In this document: positions 46,208-56,338 of the stretch, one piece after another
Position numbering within the stretch: the first letter of the stretch is position 1
How the letters are laid out: the number at the start of each line of letters is the position of its first letter
Origin: Adineta vaga
Taxonomy: Eukaryota > Rotifera
DNA: 64,000 bases
NCBI GenBank assembly: GCA_021613535.1
Contig: CP075494.1
Coordinates: 3,782,001-3,846,000, forward strand
Direction of reading: 5' to 3'
Program-made: the position numbers and the translations under genes
Notes under the pieces: generated by a model
Told to the model about the DNA's origin: nothing
The model's input: the letters and a program-made list of their open reading frames with translations, nothing else
Databases searched by the model: none

Positions 46208-46244
46208 GTTTACACGCGTTTTCCCAAAAGCTTGTCTGCTTGGG
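46208..46244 (-). repeat. Right terminal inverted repeat
   Basis: GTTTACACGCGTTTTCCC...CTTGTCTGCTTGGG; the mirror of 35832-35868. It is followed by the duplicated TT. Confidence 0.9.
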
Positions 46245-46246
46245 TT

Positions 46247-46342
46247 ACGTCACTTAAGATCAGGCATAATCCATTTGCTCACCATTTCGTTTTGCGATTC
46301 AATCTAGATCCTCGAATTCGAATATGTTGTGTTGCTGGATGA
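46247..46342 (+). pseudogene. T-box gene, continuation of the interrupted exon
   Basis: Joined to 35829-35831 the frame reads 'VTSLKIRHNPFAHHF', the conserved end of the T-box (usually ...EEVTALKIxxNPFAKxF). It runs to a TGA at 46340-46342, so the domain ends here and no further exon is evident. The rest of 46343-46584 shows nothing. Confidence 0.85.
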
Positions 46343-46584
46343 GAATCATCTAACTAGAATTCACGTTACTGTTTTTGTCCGATTTCTTCAAAAAATAAAA
46401 TATAGAACGTCTCTTGTTCTGAAAGAAATATGCGAATACTATGTGTTCTTTGCAAATATTATCAACTACAAACTATTGTTTGTTTTGCATAAGAAGACTA
46501 TCTGTAGTTTTTATAACATTAGAGTAGAATTTAATCTTCTGGCTTAAACTGATCTCAAGATTCAATTCTTAATAACAATAAAGA

Positions 46585-47158
46585 TCAAGTTTTTTCAATA
46601 TTGAATCTTAGCACTTGATTATTAATCCGATCAGCAACATAAAGATTGCCATGTCGATCAAATACTAACCTTCAGGATGATAAAATTGATTTGGTTGTAT
46701 TCCGTCATCATTTCCACCAACCGTGACACTTCCCTGATTGGTTCCATTGCACCAACGCATCACTCTGTCATTCGAATAGACTGCCACGTAGACTGTCCCC
46801 GAAAGATCGGCGATCACTCCTCGAGGATATGATAATTGTGGCAAATTATTGCCTGAACCCTGACTACCAGCCACAACGATTCCTTCTTTAGCATTCTTCG
46901 TCCATTTCATCACACGATGATTGTACAAATCTGACACATAGACAGAGTAGTTTTGATCAACAAAGATATAATGAGGATTATTGAGTTGGTTCAGTTGACG
47001 ACCTGATCCATTACCACCTGCTACTACTAGCCCATCGGTTACATCACATTTCCATTCCATAATGCGGTGATTTCCAAAGTCAGCAATGTAGAGCGTTCTT
47101 CATCAGCATCGGAGAACATAAAGAAAATTTTGATCATCCATTGCTAAGCCGCCAATGA
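46585..47158 (-). pseudogene. NHL-repeat gene fragment, frameshifted
   Basis: At least four NHL blades are readable on the minus strand: 'GGLAMDDQNFLYV' (followed by two stops near 47100), 'LYIADFGNHRIMEW', 'YIFVDQNYSVYVSDLYNHRV', and a last one split by a one-base loss at about 46664 ('FYHPEG' / 'LVFDRHGNLYVADRI'). It ends in TGA at 46585-46587. No start or upstream domain exists: the 5' end stops at the telomere-like tract 47162. It resembles the propeller of the gene at 9066, so it may be a decayed partial copy of that family. Confidence 0.75.
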
Positions 47159-47161
47159 AAC

Positions 47162-47205
47162 CATCTTGAGGGTGTGAGTATCATGTTCATCCTATAGCCA
47201 CCCAA
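47162..47205 (+). repeat. Telomere-like tract abutting the NHL fragment
   Basis: CATCTTGAGGGTGTGAGTAT, a weak loop, then CACCC. It is placed exactly where the NHL fragment loses its 5' part. Confidence 0.65.
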
Positions 47206-47322
47206 GACTAGACGCCTACTATCAAGTCGAACCATAGACCCAGTACATTTATTTTGACACGATTGTTTCAGATTCTATTGAAAACTTAAAATAAAAGATT
47301 GATTACTCTACTATCTTCTTGT

Positions 47323-47597
47323 TAACTTAGACTTCGATAGATTTTATATTCTGTAGCTATAATGTGTCTGAGAAATCCTGGAAGTGTTGTAGTAGATCCG
47401 ATGGAACTACTTCTGCGTTTGTTCTTCCATACTTCTTTTAGATTGATCACCATTTTAAACGTTCGACACACGAGTCTGACATTATCCAGATCGTAAAGAG
47501 ACAGGAAACGAAAGATTTCAACTAAAAGTTCATTTGGTAAACATCCTAAATAAGAATTTGCTAGTGCTTCTTCATGTTCAGCAACAGACCCGACATG
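47323..47597 (-). CDS. F-box domain fragment
   Basis: A 91-codon frame ending in TAA (47323-47325). It contains a clear F-box: 'LPNELLVEIFRFLSLYDLDN' followed by 'VRLVCRTFKMV'. The frame is bounded upstream by a TAG (47598-47600) with no ATG between, so it is either a last exon whose start I cannot place or a fragment. The tail is basic and short, with no LRR. F-boxes bind Skp1 in SCF ubiquitin ligases. Upstream, 47601-47908 has no recognised gene. Confidence 0.55.
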
Positions 47598-47908
47598 CTA
47601 CAGAGACTCAACCGATGGTAAACGCTCTTCTACAGTTGATTCTTCGTGTTCAATTCTATACGTCAAATCTGTGCAGAAATTTTGCACCATAGACGTCTAA
47701 AGTATCCCTACTGCTGTGAGTGCAGCACTAAAAAAATAATTTACATAAATGGAAAAAAATCTCTTGTCATAAATTTGCATATACTTCTTTCTTTCATCAT
47801 ATTTCTTGCACAATGTCATTGCTTTTTCCTAGCTTGTTCTTATCTGTAGTTAATAAGAGAACAATAGAAAAGAAAAGGAAATATATGCTTTAATCAAAAA
47901 TCGAAGAA

Positions 47909-49767
47909 ATGACCAAAAAATTCATTCACGCACATAAAAGAATCAGAGTAAGAGTTTTGTTCTATTTTGTCATGTATGAAATTGCAAATCTCATATATAA
48001 GGCATCTGTGAAAGTTATTTATTTGCATATTAGACTTAATAAGAAAAATAATGGTAACAAATATGTTTTACATTCATTCGATCATAGAAAAAAAAATGAA
48101 TCGTCTGAAAAAATATCCACAAGTCAAAGTATCGACTATTGCACGTCGAAAACGAAGGTCAACTCATCGCATATCAAAGGCAATGATATTTAAAAACCAA
48201 ATTCAGATGGTTTCATTAAGATTTTTCTCTTTCAGATAAGAACGACAGATGACAGGAAACGAAGTCCAAAATCATCAAAACAACCGATATCTTCACATGA
48301 ACAGGTTGCACCACATCCTTATTCATTCGAAAGAGTGTTAGTTCCGAGTAAATTGAATAATAATTTTATACACAAAGATCAATCAGAAATCAAATTAACC
48401 GATCCGAACAGTTCATTGTTCTCTTCTAATAATCCTTCAAAGTGAGTATAAACATTACATTCATTGACATTTTTCTTACTAATGTGTGTTTATAGAAACA
48501 CAACGGTAAGAGATACTTTGAAAACAAGAAAGAAATCAAGAAAGTATTGTAAATCTTGGCTTATTTTACTTTGTCTTTTATTAATAACCGTCATGTTATT
48601 ATCTCTGGTTATGGGAATTTTCGGTTTGATCTCTCTAAATAAAAGTTCAGGTAAAGCCATTTTCAAAATTTAAATTTCTGAAAAAGAATCTACACATTTC
48701 GTTTTAGCTGTAACAATAACTACAACGCCAACTCCAGGTAACGTATGCTTCTATTTTATATCTTGATAGATTTTCTTTTTAGGATGGACAAATATTAACA
48801 GTTTGGATATTGCTCGAATGACCCATACAGCATCTACGCTAACAAATGGAAAAGTACTTATTGCTGGAGGATATAATGGTCTTCATTTGGATAGTGCTGT
48901 ATTGTATGATTCATCCACAAGTTTATGGTCAGCGACTGGTAATTTGAATTCTGCTCGACGTTATCATACATCATCTTTATTGACAAACGGAAAAGTATTA
49001 GTTACCGGTGGAAACAATGGTATGAATTTAAATACAGCTGAACTATATGATTCAACGACAGGATTATGGACAATCACAGGAAATATGACTTCTGCTCGAT
49101 ATGCACATACAGCATCTGTTTTAACCAATGGAAGCGTATTAGTTACGGGTGGAGTTGATGGCCTTGCTTTAAGTAGTAGTGAGTTGTATGATCCTTTAAC
49201 TGGAATGTGGACAATTACTGGTAATATGTCTACTGGTCGATATCTACATACAACATCTGTATTAACCAACGGAAAAGTACTAGTTGCCGGGGGATCTAAT
49301 ATGGCTGCATCTTTGAGCAGTGCTGAATTGTATGATCCATCAACAGGAATATGGACAACAACTGGCAATATGACTGATAGTGATATTTTCACACAGCATC
49401 TATATTAACAAGTGGAAAAGTATTGATTACTGCTGGATTTACTACTGGTTACATGAATAATGCTGAAGTGTATGATTCATCAACAGGAATGTGGGCAGTC
49501 ACCGGTAGTACAAATTATGCGCGAGCTTATCACACTGCAACTTTACTAACAAATGGAAAAGTGCTTGTCGTTGGTGGATCTAATAGCGTTGGTTATATCA
49601 ATAGTGCTGAGTTGTATAATCCGTCTACAGGAATATGGACAATTACTGCTAATATGAGTTCTGCTCGTCGTGAGCATACAGCTTCCATATTAACCAACGG
49701 AAAAGTGCTAATAGTATGTGGTTTCAATAGTGCTGTTTTAAATAGTTCTGAATTATATCAACCATGA
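47909..49767 (+). pseudogene. Membrane-anchored kelch-repeat protein gene with one frameshift
   Basis: Exons 47909-48157, 48236-48441, 48496-48650, 48708-48737 and 48783-49767; introns of 45-78 bp, phases agree. Residues about 1-170 are basic and probably cytosolic; one transmembrane helix at about 172-197 ('WLILLCLLLITVMLL'); a Thr/Pro stalk in the 30-bp exon; then seven kelch-like blades of about 47 residues ('HTASTLTNGKVLIAGGYNG'). Seven make a closed propeller. In blade 5, at about 49380-49390, one base is missing: the frame ends TAA, while the rest reads on in the next frame to 49767. Either a recent pseudogene, an allele, or a sequencing error. Exon 1 is the least certain. Confidence 0.7.
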
Positions 49768-49896
49768 TAATAAATATTTGAAAGCAAATAGACATAGATG
49801 TTTTGTGATGTATTCTCCTATGTTGTATGTCTTCATATAGTTATTGAATAAATGAAGAGTATAGAATTTATGCGATGTTTTAAAGCTAAATATATT

Positions 49897-49921
49897 AAGC
49901 GTAAGCATCTGAATCATTTGA
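49897..49921 (+). repeat. Direct repeat, left copy (flanks the S9 peptidase gene)
   Basis: AAGCGTAAGCATCTGAATCA then TTTGA; 24 of 25 bases equal to 52397-52421, exactly 2500 bp away. Confidence 0.8.
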
Positions 49922-49945
49922 GGGTGTGGATGAAAGCGCCCGAGT
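49916..49945 (+). repeat. Telomere-like tract at the inner edge of the direct repeat
   Basis: CATTTGAGGGTGTGGATGAA then AGCGCCCG; single G-arm with the family's end. Confidence 0.55.
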
Positions 49946-50000
49946 TTCTTCTTTATCTAAAGCTGATTTTAATGTAATATGAATAACTAGTTTATCATTG

Positions 50001-52001
50001 TTATGATCCATATCCGTACTTATGTAACCATTTAAGTTCTTCTCGAACTTTAATTTTGTGATGCCAAGGATTATTACTTAATGAATGTCCTTCATTTGGA
50101 AGAAGAAGTAGTTCTACTGGTATATTACGATAATAAAGTCCTCGTTCTAATAAATAACTTTGACTGGCAGGAACTCGTACATCATTATCACCAGTAACAA
50201 TATGTGTCGGTGTACGTACTAGATCTAAATGATAAATAGGTGATTCTTCTTGATATAAATGTGGTACATCCCATGGAAAACCTCCAAATATATTCTCAAT
50301 AAGTATAGGCATATCCAAAGTACCCCATGTCGAAGCATGATCAGTTGCACCAGCAGCAGATAGAGCAACATTGAAACGTTTCGTTTGTGTTATTAACCAA
50401 TTAGTTAGAAATCCACCATAGCTATAACCACCAACTGCAAGTTTTCTTGAATCAACAATTTCATCACGAATTAAACTATCAACTCCATAAAGAATATCTT
50501 TTCCAGGTAAAGTTAAAGGTCTTTGACGAATTTGATTAAAAAATTCATCACCATATCCCGTTGATCCACGATAATTCGGTTCTAAAACTAACCAACCTTG
50601 TGATGCTGCTAATGGAGCCCAATAACCTCCATTGTGATTCAGATGATTTATACTTGCAAGATATGGTCCACCATGAATAAGAACTAAAAGTGGAAGATTT
50701 TTTCTTTGATATTCTCCTGGTGGATAATGTAATATCCCTTCAATAGTTTGTCCATCATCTTTATTTATCCAAGTATATACAGTTCCTTGAGCTAAATCTC
50801 TCTGTGTAAATAATTGATTCTCATCTGTGATTGCTTGTGCTAATTGAAGTTGATTCATATTATCACTAAGATAAACTTCCATTGGTTTATTAAATGATGA
50901 ATGAACAAATCCAATCAAATCATTATTATTATTTGATATCACAAGTGATGCATATGTACCATTCCATCCATTATGATGAATTAAATTTTTTCTTGATAAT
51001 TGTTGTGTATAAATATGTACTTCGGTTCCTAATTGTCCAAGAATAAGAATATTTCCATCAGATTTTGATGCATATCCAACAATATTTCCATGAAAATTTT
51101 CTCCTATTTGATGCATTTGTCCATTGAATAAATTGATTGAATAAAGACGAGCTTGTGTATCATTGGATTTTCTTTTTGTTGAACGTAATGGTAATATTCG
51201 ATAGAGAATTTCTTTTCCATCATAAGATAATTGTAAATCTTCTTCAAATGCTTCATTTTCTGTTAATTTTGATATAAAAGATGAATTTCGAAGATCCATT
51301 GAATAAAGTTCAATATCTTCAATATTATCGATGATATTTTTTGTCGATGTAAACACAAGTTTTTCAACAGATGAAACGTAAATAAATTCATTGATTAAAA
51401 ATGAAACATTTCCAATGAAATTGATAGTTTCATTGAAATCTATTTGATAAATTCTATTGATTTGATTTCTTATATCTTTTCTAAATTGTATAACATCTTT
51501 CCATTGATCATCATTTGTTATTTTATTTGGAATCGTAACTAAATAAATTGATGAATCATTATTTGACCAAGTGAAAACTAGAGGAATTTCATTTCCAATA
51601 TTAATCGATAAAAATTTCATTGATAAAATCGAATAAATATAAAAATATTGAGATCTTGTTTTCTCAACATTTGTTAATGTATCATTCTTTAGAAATAAAC
51701 CAATATAATTTCCACTTGGTGACCATTTGGGTTTTATTGATGGATGAAGATTTTTTATTACTAATGTTTTTATTTGCGTATTTAAATTATAAATCCATAA
51801 ACTATCTTCAAAGGAATTATTCTTCCATAATGGATATCGTGTTTGTACAAGTAAATATTTGCCATTAGGTGAAAAACTTAATAATGGATATGTTGTATAA
51901 TCAAAAAATTCATCAAATGTTACTTTCAATTTGGTATTATTTGACGAACATGAACTTAATTTTAAAATAAGAAATAAACAAGACAATTTCAGAATTATCA
52001 T
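50001..52001 (-). CDS. Secreted prolyl-oligopeptidase-family serine peptidase (S9)
   Basis: 666 residues, single exon, ATG at 52001. A signal peptide is evident (residues 1-20, 'LKLSCLFLILKLSS'). The N-terminal two thirds are a beta-propeller with WD-like strands ('LSFSPNGKYLLVQTRYP'). The C-terminal alpha/beta-hydrolase has the full triad: Ser about 527 in 'GGYSYGGF', Asp about 607 in 'GDNDVRVP', His about 639 in 'EGHSLS', plus 'LVLIHGGP'. Closest to acylaminoacyl-peptidase/DPP-like S9 enzymes that cut short peptides; probably secreted or lysosomal and digestive. It lies with its flanks between two 25-bp direct repeats and lacks introns, which may reflect insertion as a unit. Confidence 0.9.
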   Translation of the reverse strand: MIILKLSCLFLILKLSSCSSNNTKLKVTFDEFFDYTTYPLLSFSPNGKYLLVQTRYPLWKNNSFEDSLWIYNLNTQIKTLVIKNLHPSIKPKWSPSGNYIGLFLKNDTLTNVEKTRSQYFYIYSILSMKFLSINIGNEIPLVFTWSNNDSSIYLVTIPNKITNDDQWKDVIQFRKDIRNQINRIYQIDFNETINFIGNVSFLINEFIYVSSVEKLVFTSTKNIIDNIEDIELYSMDLRNSSFISKLTENEAFEEDLQLSYDGKEILYRILPLRSTKRKSNDTQARLYSINLFNGQMHQIGENFHGNIVGYASKSDGNILILGQLGTEVHIYTQQLSRKNLIHHNGWNGTYASLVISNNNNDLIGFVHSSFNKPMEVYLSDNMNQLQLAQAITDENQLFTQRDLAQGTVYTWINKDDGQTIEGILHYPPGEYQRKNLPLLVLIHGGPYLASINHLNHNGGYWAPLAASQGWLVLEPNYRGSTGYGDEFFNQIRQRPLTLPGKDILYGVDSLIRDEIVDSRKLAVGGYSYGGFLTNWLITQTKRFNVALSAAGATDHASTWGTLDMPILIENIFGGFPWDVPHLYQEESPIYHLDLVRTPTHIVTGDNDVRVPASQSYLLERGLYYRNIPVELLLLPNEGHSLSNNPWHHKIKVREELKWLHKYGYGS

Positions 52002-52665
52002 TATGAATATAAGGTTTACCCATATTTTTTTATCTGAATATATTCATATACATATTTATCTAAACTTTCGATCGGATTATGACAAAAACAAATATTTTCA
52101 TATGGTTTTATCGAAATGACCTTTTTTTATTCAGTCGATTTTCATTTCTATTTGCATTCAGAGTTAGGACAAGTACTCACACCTCTGCTTTAGTGTAAAA
52201 CACACCTATTCTGCATTTAAAGAAATAAACGGAAGTAAAAGGACTAAAGCGAGTGTATCGTTTCAGTGAAAAGTAAAACGGGATAAATTTAATTTTTCAG
52301 CAACCTCGCTCGATTCTTCGTTTCCGATCACTTCCATTCATCGCGAAAACAAACCGAGTGTCAAAAACCATAGTTTGAACAAACTGCACTCGCTGAAAGC
52401 GTAAACATCTGAATCATTTGACCAAATTTTATCTTGTCTCTCTTACTAATTTCTATCATTTGTTATATGATGGTAGTTATTTTTCGTTTTCTTCCACTGA
52501 TCGCATTCTTATCTTAAATATGTTATGAAATACACATTTTAACCAGATATATATGATTCATCTATTATTCTGATAACAACTTCATCTCTCTTGCACTTCA
52601 TAGGCCTCAGAAATATATATATATAAAGATCTTTTAACATTCATATATTCAGTAAAAAAACAAAC
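52002..52665. other. Intergenic region between divergent genes, with TATA box
   Basis: The right direct-repeat copy is at 52397-52421. GCGAGTG and CACTCGC motifs face each other at about 52248 and 52387. ATATATATATATAAAGAT at 52612-52629 is a likely TATA box for the gene at 52666. Confidence 0.5.
52397..52421 (+). repeat. Direct repeat, right copy
   Basis: AAGCGTAAACATCTGAATCA then TTTGA; partner of 49897-49921. Confidence 0.8.
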
Positions 52666-53525
52666 ATGATGATGTTCTTTTATTCATTGATCATAGTTAC
52701 CCTCTACAATCAAGTATCGTGCCAAATATCATGTTATGCTTGTTCACCATCATCCGAACATACAATTATCTTATTACAGCAGAAAATATACCAACAAAAT
52801 TGAATGATTGTCCAATTATAAGCAATCAATCAGAGTGTGTTATTAGTATGAGATGGTTTCTGAATAAGAATGTAACAGAACTTGATATGATACCTGAAAC
52901 ACGACATACAAGATCCAAATCATCGGAACATACAGTTACTGTCGATGCCATCTTAGGTAACAATGGATCGAGTCAAGAATTACAACATTCACTCTATTAT
53001 TTTTGTTCAACTGATAAATGCAATAGTCCTGTTATGTTGAAACGTTTACTTCAATCATTGACATTAACTGATCAATTTATGGAATTAAAAGATTTGTTGA
53101 AACCAAGTGCACAATTTGATGGTCATTGGTGTTTATTACTCTCGAATCAGACTACTGAAGCTTGTAAAGTACCTGTGATAGTAGATCGAAATGATTGTAA
53201 ACAATGTTCAACAACATTTACTACTGAATCGAAAAAGGATGGAACTATATGTGCTGGTTGTTATACCGATAGTATACATCAGGAATTTTTGGGTCGTGAA
53301 ATTCTATTTAATTTAACTGATCAGACACAAACAGAAATCGAAATGATTACTTGTCGATCACAAAATTGTAATGCAGTTCGTACGATCGATCTCATTCGTG
53401 AAAAAAGTAGGATGAATTTCGATTTTGTCAAGTTCCTCAATGGAGGCAGTAGAATGAATGCACTTACATCATTCAGTGGAACTATTATGATGTTAATGTT
53501 ATTCTTTGTCAAAGAAATTTTTTAA
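52666..53525 (+). CDS. Cys-rich GPI-anchored surface protein, Ly6/uPAR-like
   Basis: The ATG at 52666, about 40 bp after a TATA box, opens a signal peptide ('FFYSLIIVTLYNQVSC') and the Ly6-type start 'ISCYAC'. The main frame then continues, offset by one frame, from about 52775 ('IPTKLNDCPIISNQSECVIS') to 53525. Either a 38-bp intron (52733-52770) joins them in phase, or there is a frameshift; the first would remove the second Cys of CYAC. Two Cys-rich modules follow ('YYFCSTDKCNSP', 'MITCRSQNCNAV'), each with the C-N end typical of three-finger domains. The C-terminus is hydrophobic after a small-residue stretch, fitting a GPI signal. Ligand unknown. Confidence 0.6.
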
Positions 53526-53798
53526 ACAAATTTGAATAATCATATTCCTAAGAACATTAGAAAAGATTTGATTTTTATTTGAAATTGTGAGTATATAATT
53601 TTTCTGATATCTGTTCTATTAAATTAATGAAAAATGACGTCTTGGTGTGACTAAATAACCGTTTTCAAAATTGCACCGAGTATACAAATAGATAAACAAC
53701 TAATGTATTTACACGGCGAGCATTTGATGATTTGCATATAAAAGTTAATGTAAGTACCATATATAGAAACTTGGGGATTATCAAATCTGTGAGTCGTA

Positions 53799-54314
53799 TT
53801 AACCACCATATTCACCGACATTTTGGTCGGTTAATGAAATATTGATAATACCGTCGTAAATCATACAAACTATTACTGTATCGAACATTTCTATCGATTT
53901 GCTGACCGCGCCGTAAATTGACACAGATATGAAAATGACAATGAGATATCTGATCGGATGCTTTCTTATCGGCCAATTATAAAGAAAATTTAGATGATTT
54001 ACAGCTATCAATACAAAGACGGATTCACTACATCCAATTCTGGCTATTCCTTCTACGGAAAAATGACTTTCAACTACCAGAACGAAGATTCGCAATGCAA
54101 AATAAATTACAGTTAACCGAAAAGCGCCAGTTTCTGGTTCGCTTTCAATTCCGCACATAAATTGCAGAATTGGATTTGCACCTATATGAACAATACTAGC
54201 ATACAAGAAGATAGACGTGATAAAATGATACCACTGATTAGCACTATGAGAAGGAGAATCAGCATGACATACATCTTGCCCAAGGAAAAGATTGATACGA
54301 TTAAAATAAACCAT
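53799..54314 (-). CDS. Rhomboid-like membrane protein, catalytically altered
   Basis: The open frame begins further up (to about 54395, with an acceptor-like AATCAG), so 54314 is only the first ATG and exons may be missing. 'NQWYHFITSIFLYASIVHIG' matches the rhomboid loop-1/TM2 motif (W-R...FLHAxxxH). Several membrane helices follow. The catalytic G-x-S-G reads 'IGCSES', keeping Ser but losing the second Gly. The helix-6 His motif expected in 'EMFDTVIVCMIYDGIIN' is absent. So probably an inactive rhomboid (iRhom-like) or a decaying gene. Rhomboids cut, and iRhoms traffic, membrane proteins in the secretory pathway. Confidence 0.55.
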   Translation of the reverse strand: MVYFNRINLFLGQDVCHADSPSHSANQWYHFITSIFLYASIVHIGANPILQFMCGIESEPETGAFRLTVIYFALRIFVLVVESHFSVEGIARIGCSESVFVLIAVNHLNFLYNWPIRKHPIRYLIVIFISVSIYGAVSKSIEMFDTVIVCMIYDGIINISLTDQNVGEYGG

Positions 54315-54471
54315 GGACGACAATGTGTTTTTAAAATGAGATTGAGATTTTCTATGAAGGTGATAGTCGCATTTATTCTGATTTGTGTGAGTAATGAATT
54401 GTAATTCGATGGCATGATTTATCTATCCAGCTGAGTAACTTGGACTATATGAATAAGAACTGGTTGACATT

Positions 54472-54627
54472 GGGTGAACTACGTTTCGTCTCACTCTTTA
54501 CGGACATCTGGCAGTGTGACCGGATGTTCGGAATCAAAAAAAATTTTACGATTTTTCGCAGGAGTTCGTGACAGACATCTGCTACCGGAGTCCGTAAGGA
54601 CGATGTGAGACTAAATGTAGTTTTCCC
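54472..54627. mobile_element. 156-bp hAT-like MITE
   Basis: Inverted ends GGGTGAACTACG...GTCTCAC and its mirror GTGAGAC...GTAGTTTTCCC; further in, TTACGGAC pairs with GTCCGTAA. Flanked by TTGACATT and TTGACAAT, an 8-bp target duplication with one mismatch, the length used by hAT transposons. Non-coding. From 54636 to 55033 nothing else is seen. Confidence 0.65.
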
Positions 54628-55033
54628 TTGACAATCGATAATGAATGATCAATCTTTTTCACATTTGATAAGGAACGTTTATTTTACAACAATTATCAGA
54701 CATGTCAGACTGTTCTACAAATTAATTTCAAGGAATCTACTTCTTGAACATGTGTCTTCTGATGTTGCTTATTCGTGTGAATCAAATAAATGAAGGACGA
54801 CATAAAAGCTACACGGTTAGGTAAACAATGTTGGCAAAAATCAAGTGTATGACGGAGAAAAAAATACAAAATAAATACATGATTTTGAAAAATAAAGAAG
54901 AGAAAAAAATATCTCTATATAAATAAATTTGTTTCAGCCTACGAAATTTCATCATTCAGAATGAATATAGTGTGTCAAAAAAATTGTACAGTCGGTATAT
55001 AAGAGAAGTAGGCAGTATAAGTGATGTCATATA

Positions 55034-56338
55034 ATGTCATTAAGAGAAAAACGTGCCAAGGAAGAGCAGAACGCAAAAACGAAAGAAAATGTAATATTTT
55101 GCGTTATATATATATATATATCGAACATTGAATATTGGATTATTATTATTATTGGTTCCTTCCCAAATAAACTCGACGAACAAACGATGCTGAAACTAAC
55201 TAAAAAGAATCGAAGTAATTTGAAGAAATTTTTATTGTTTTCTTTGAGAAAAACTAATATTTTATTTAGAGAGTATAGACTCAGAAGAAGTAAATATAAG
55301 AATCACTGAATCTCAAGCAAGATATGCACCAGAAACAAACATAATAATGACGAATTCATATTTAAAAAATAATGATGCTCCACAGGAACGTGATAATAAA
55401 ACTATTCAGAAAGGTAAAGAAGAATTTCACGCAACAAAACATAGTAAGACAATTTATTGTTAATGGAAAAGATAATTGATCCTATATTTTGAAGCAACAT
55501 CTAACCATTCTACCAAATCTTCTCGTGAAAGTTTTCCATATCAACCATCAGTTAAAGGTAAGTGTACAATAGATTAAGATATCGAAATTATCTAATAATT
55601 TGTTTATTTTTAGTTGATGATCGTCTTCAGAAAATAATTCTTAGGCATGAAATTCGAAAAGAATTAGCTGATCGTCTTCATGCACTTGCAAACTTTGAAA
55701 TTATTATCTTATGTGATGATTCAGGTTCAATGAATACACAAGTGGATGGCACAACACAAACACGTTGGGATGAACTTCGAGAATTTGTTAAAATTATTTT
55801 GGAAATTGGAACAATATTTGATTCATCGGGTGTCGATATTTATTTTCTTAATCGTGAACCCATTCCTAATGTGAAAAATCCTGAAAAAGTGAACCATATT
55901 TTCGATACACCACCAGCTGGTTATACACCATTAGTACCTGTTCTTAGACATATATTCAAATTACCAGCAACACGTCGAGGTAATGATAAAAAAGCGCTAG
56001 TCTTTGTTGCAACTGATGGAGCACCAACGGATGATGAAGGAAATGTGAATGTTAATGAACTTAAAACTCTTATGAATTCAGAACGTCGAATAGATACGAC
56101 TTTTATTATGTTCCTAATTTGTACAGATGATCCTGCTTGTGTAGATTATTTGAATGATTGGGATAAGACAATGACGAATGTTGACGTCACAGATGATTAC
56201 AAAACTGAAAGAGAGAAAATACAAGGATATCAAGGTAAAGATTATCCATTTTCAAAAGGTGATTATATCGTTAAAGCATTAATTGGTGCAATTGATCGTA
56301 AAATGGACGATCTCAATGAAAAAGTTGTACAGTTTTAG
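55034..56338 (+). CDS. von Willebrand A-domain protein, cytosolic type
   Basis: Probable exons: 55034-55090, 55272-55413, 55495-55557 and 55614-56338. Exons 2-4 join in certain phase; the link of exon 1 to 2 is less sure, since its intron is about 180 bp. Exon 4 holds the whole vWA domain: MIDAS motif 'CDDSGSMN' (D-x-S-x-S), the Thr in 'GYTPLVPVL' and the Asp in 'ATDGAPTDDEG', so metal-dependent ligand binding should be intact. The N-terminus is polar and disordered, with no signal peptide. Similar proteins are common in protists and bdelloids; their role is unknown. Confidence 0.78.

Larger units (their letters stand above)
35832..46244 (+). mobile_element. 10.4-kb CACTA/Plavaka-like DNA transposon with BEN-like second gene
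   Basis: Ends are 37-bp terminal inverted repeats, 34/37 identical, starting CCCAAGCAGACAAG. The flanking TT (35830-35831 and 46245-46246) is the target duplication: counting one TT restores the T-box frame. Cargo: a BEN-like gene (38735-40396) and a transposase gene (40931-45280), both on the plus strand. The ends carry repeated motifs related to ACGCGTGTAAA (for example 36019, 46173, 46214), possible transposase sites. A 94-bp tandem repeat and a nested MITE also lie inside. The superfamily call is from the transposase; the termini do not start CACTA, and a 2-bp duplication is at the short end for the group. Confidence 0.88.
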
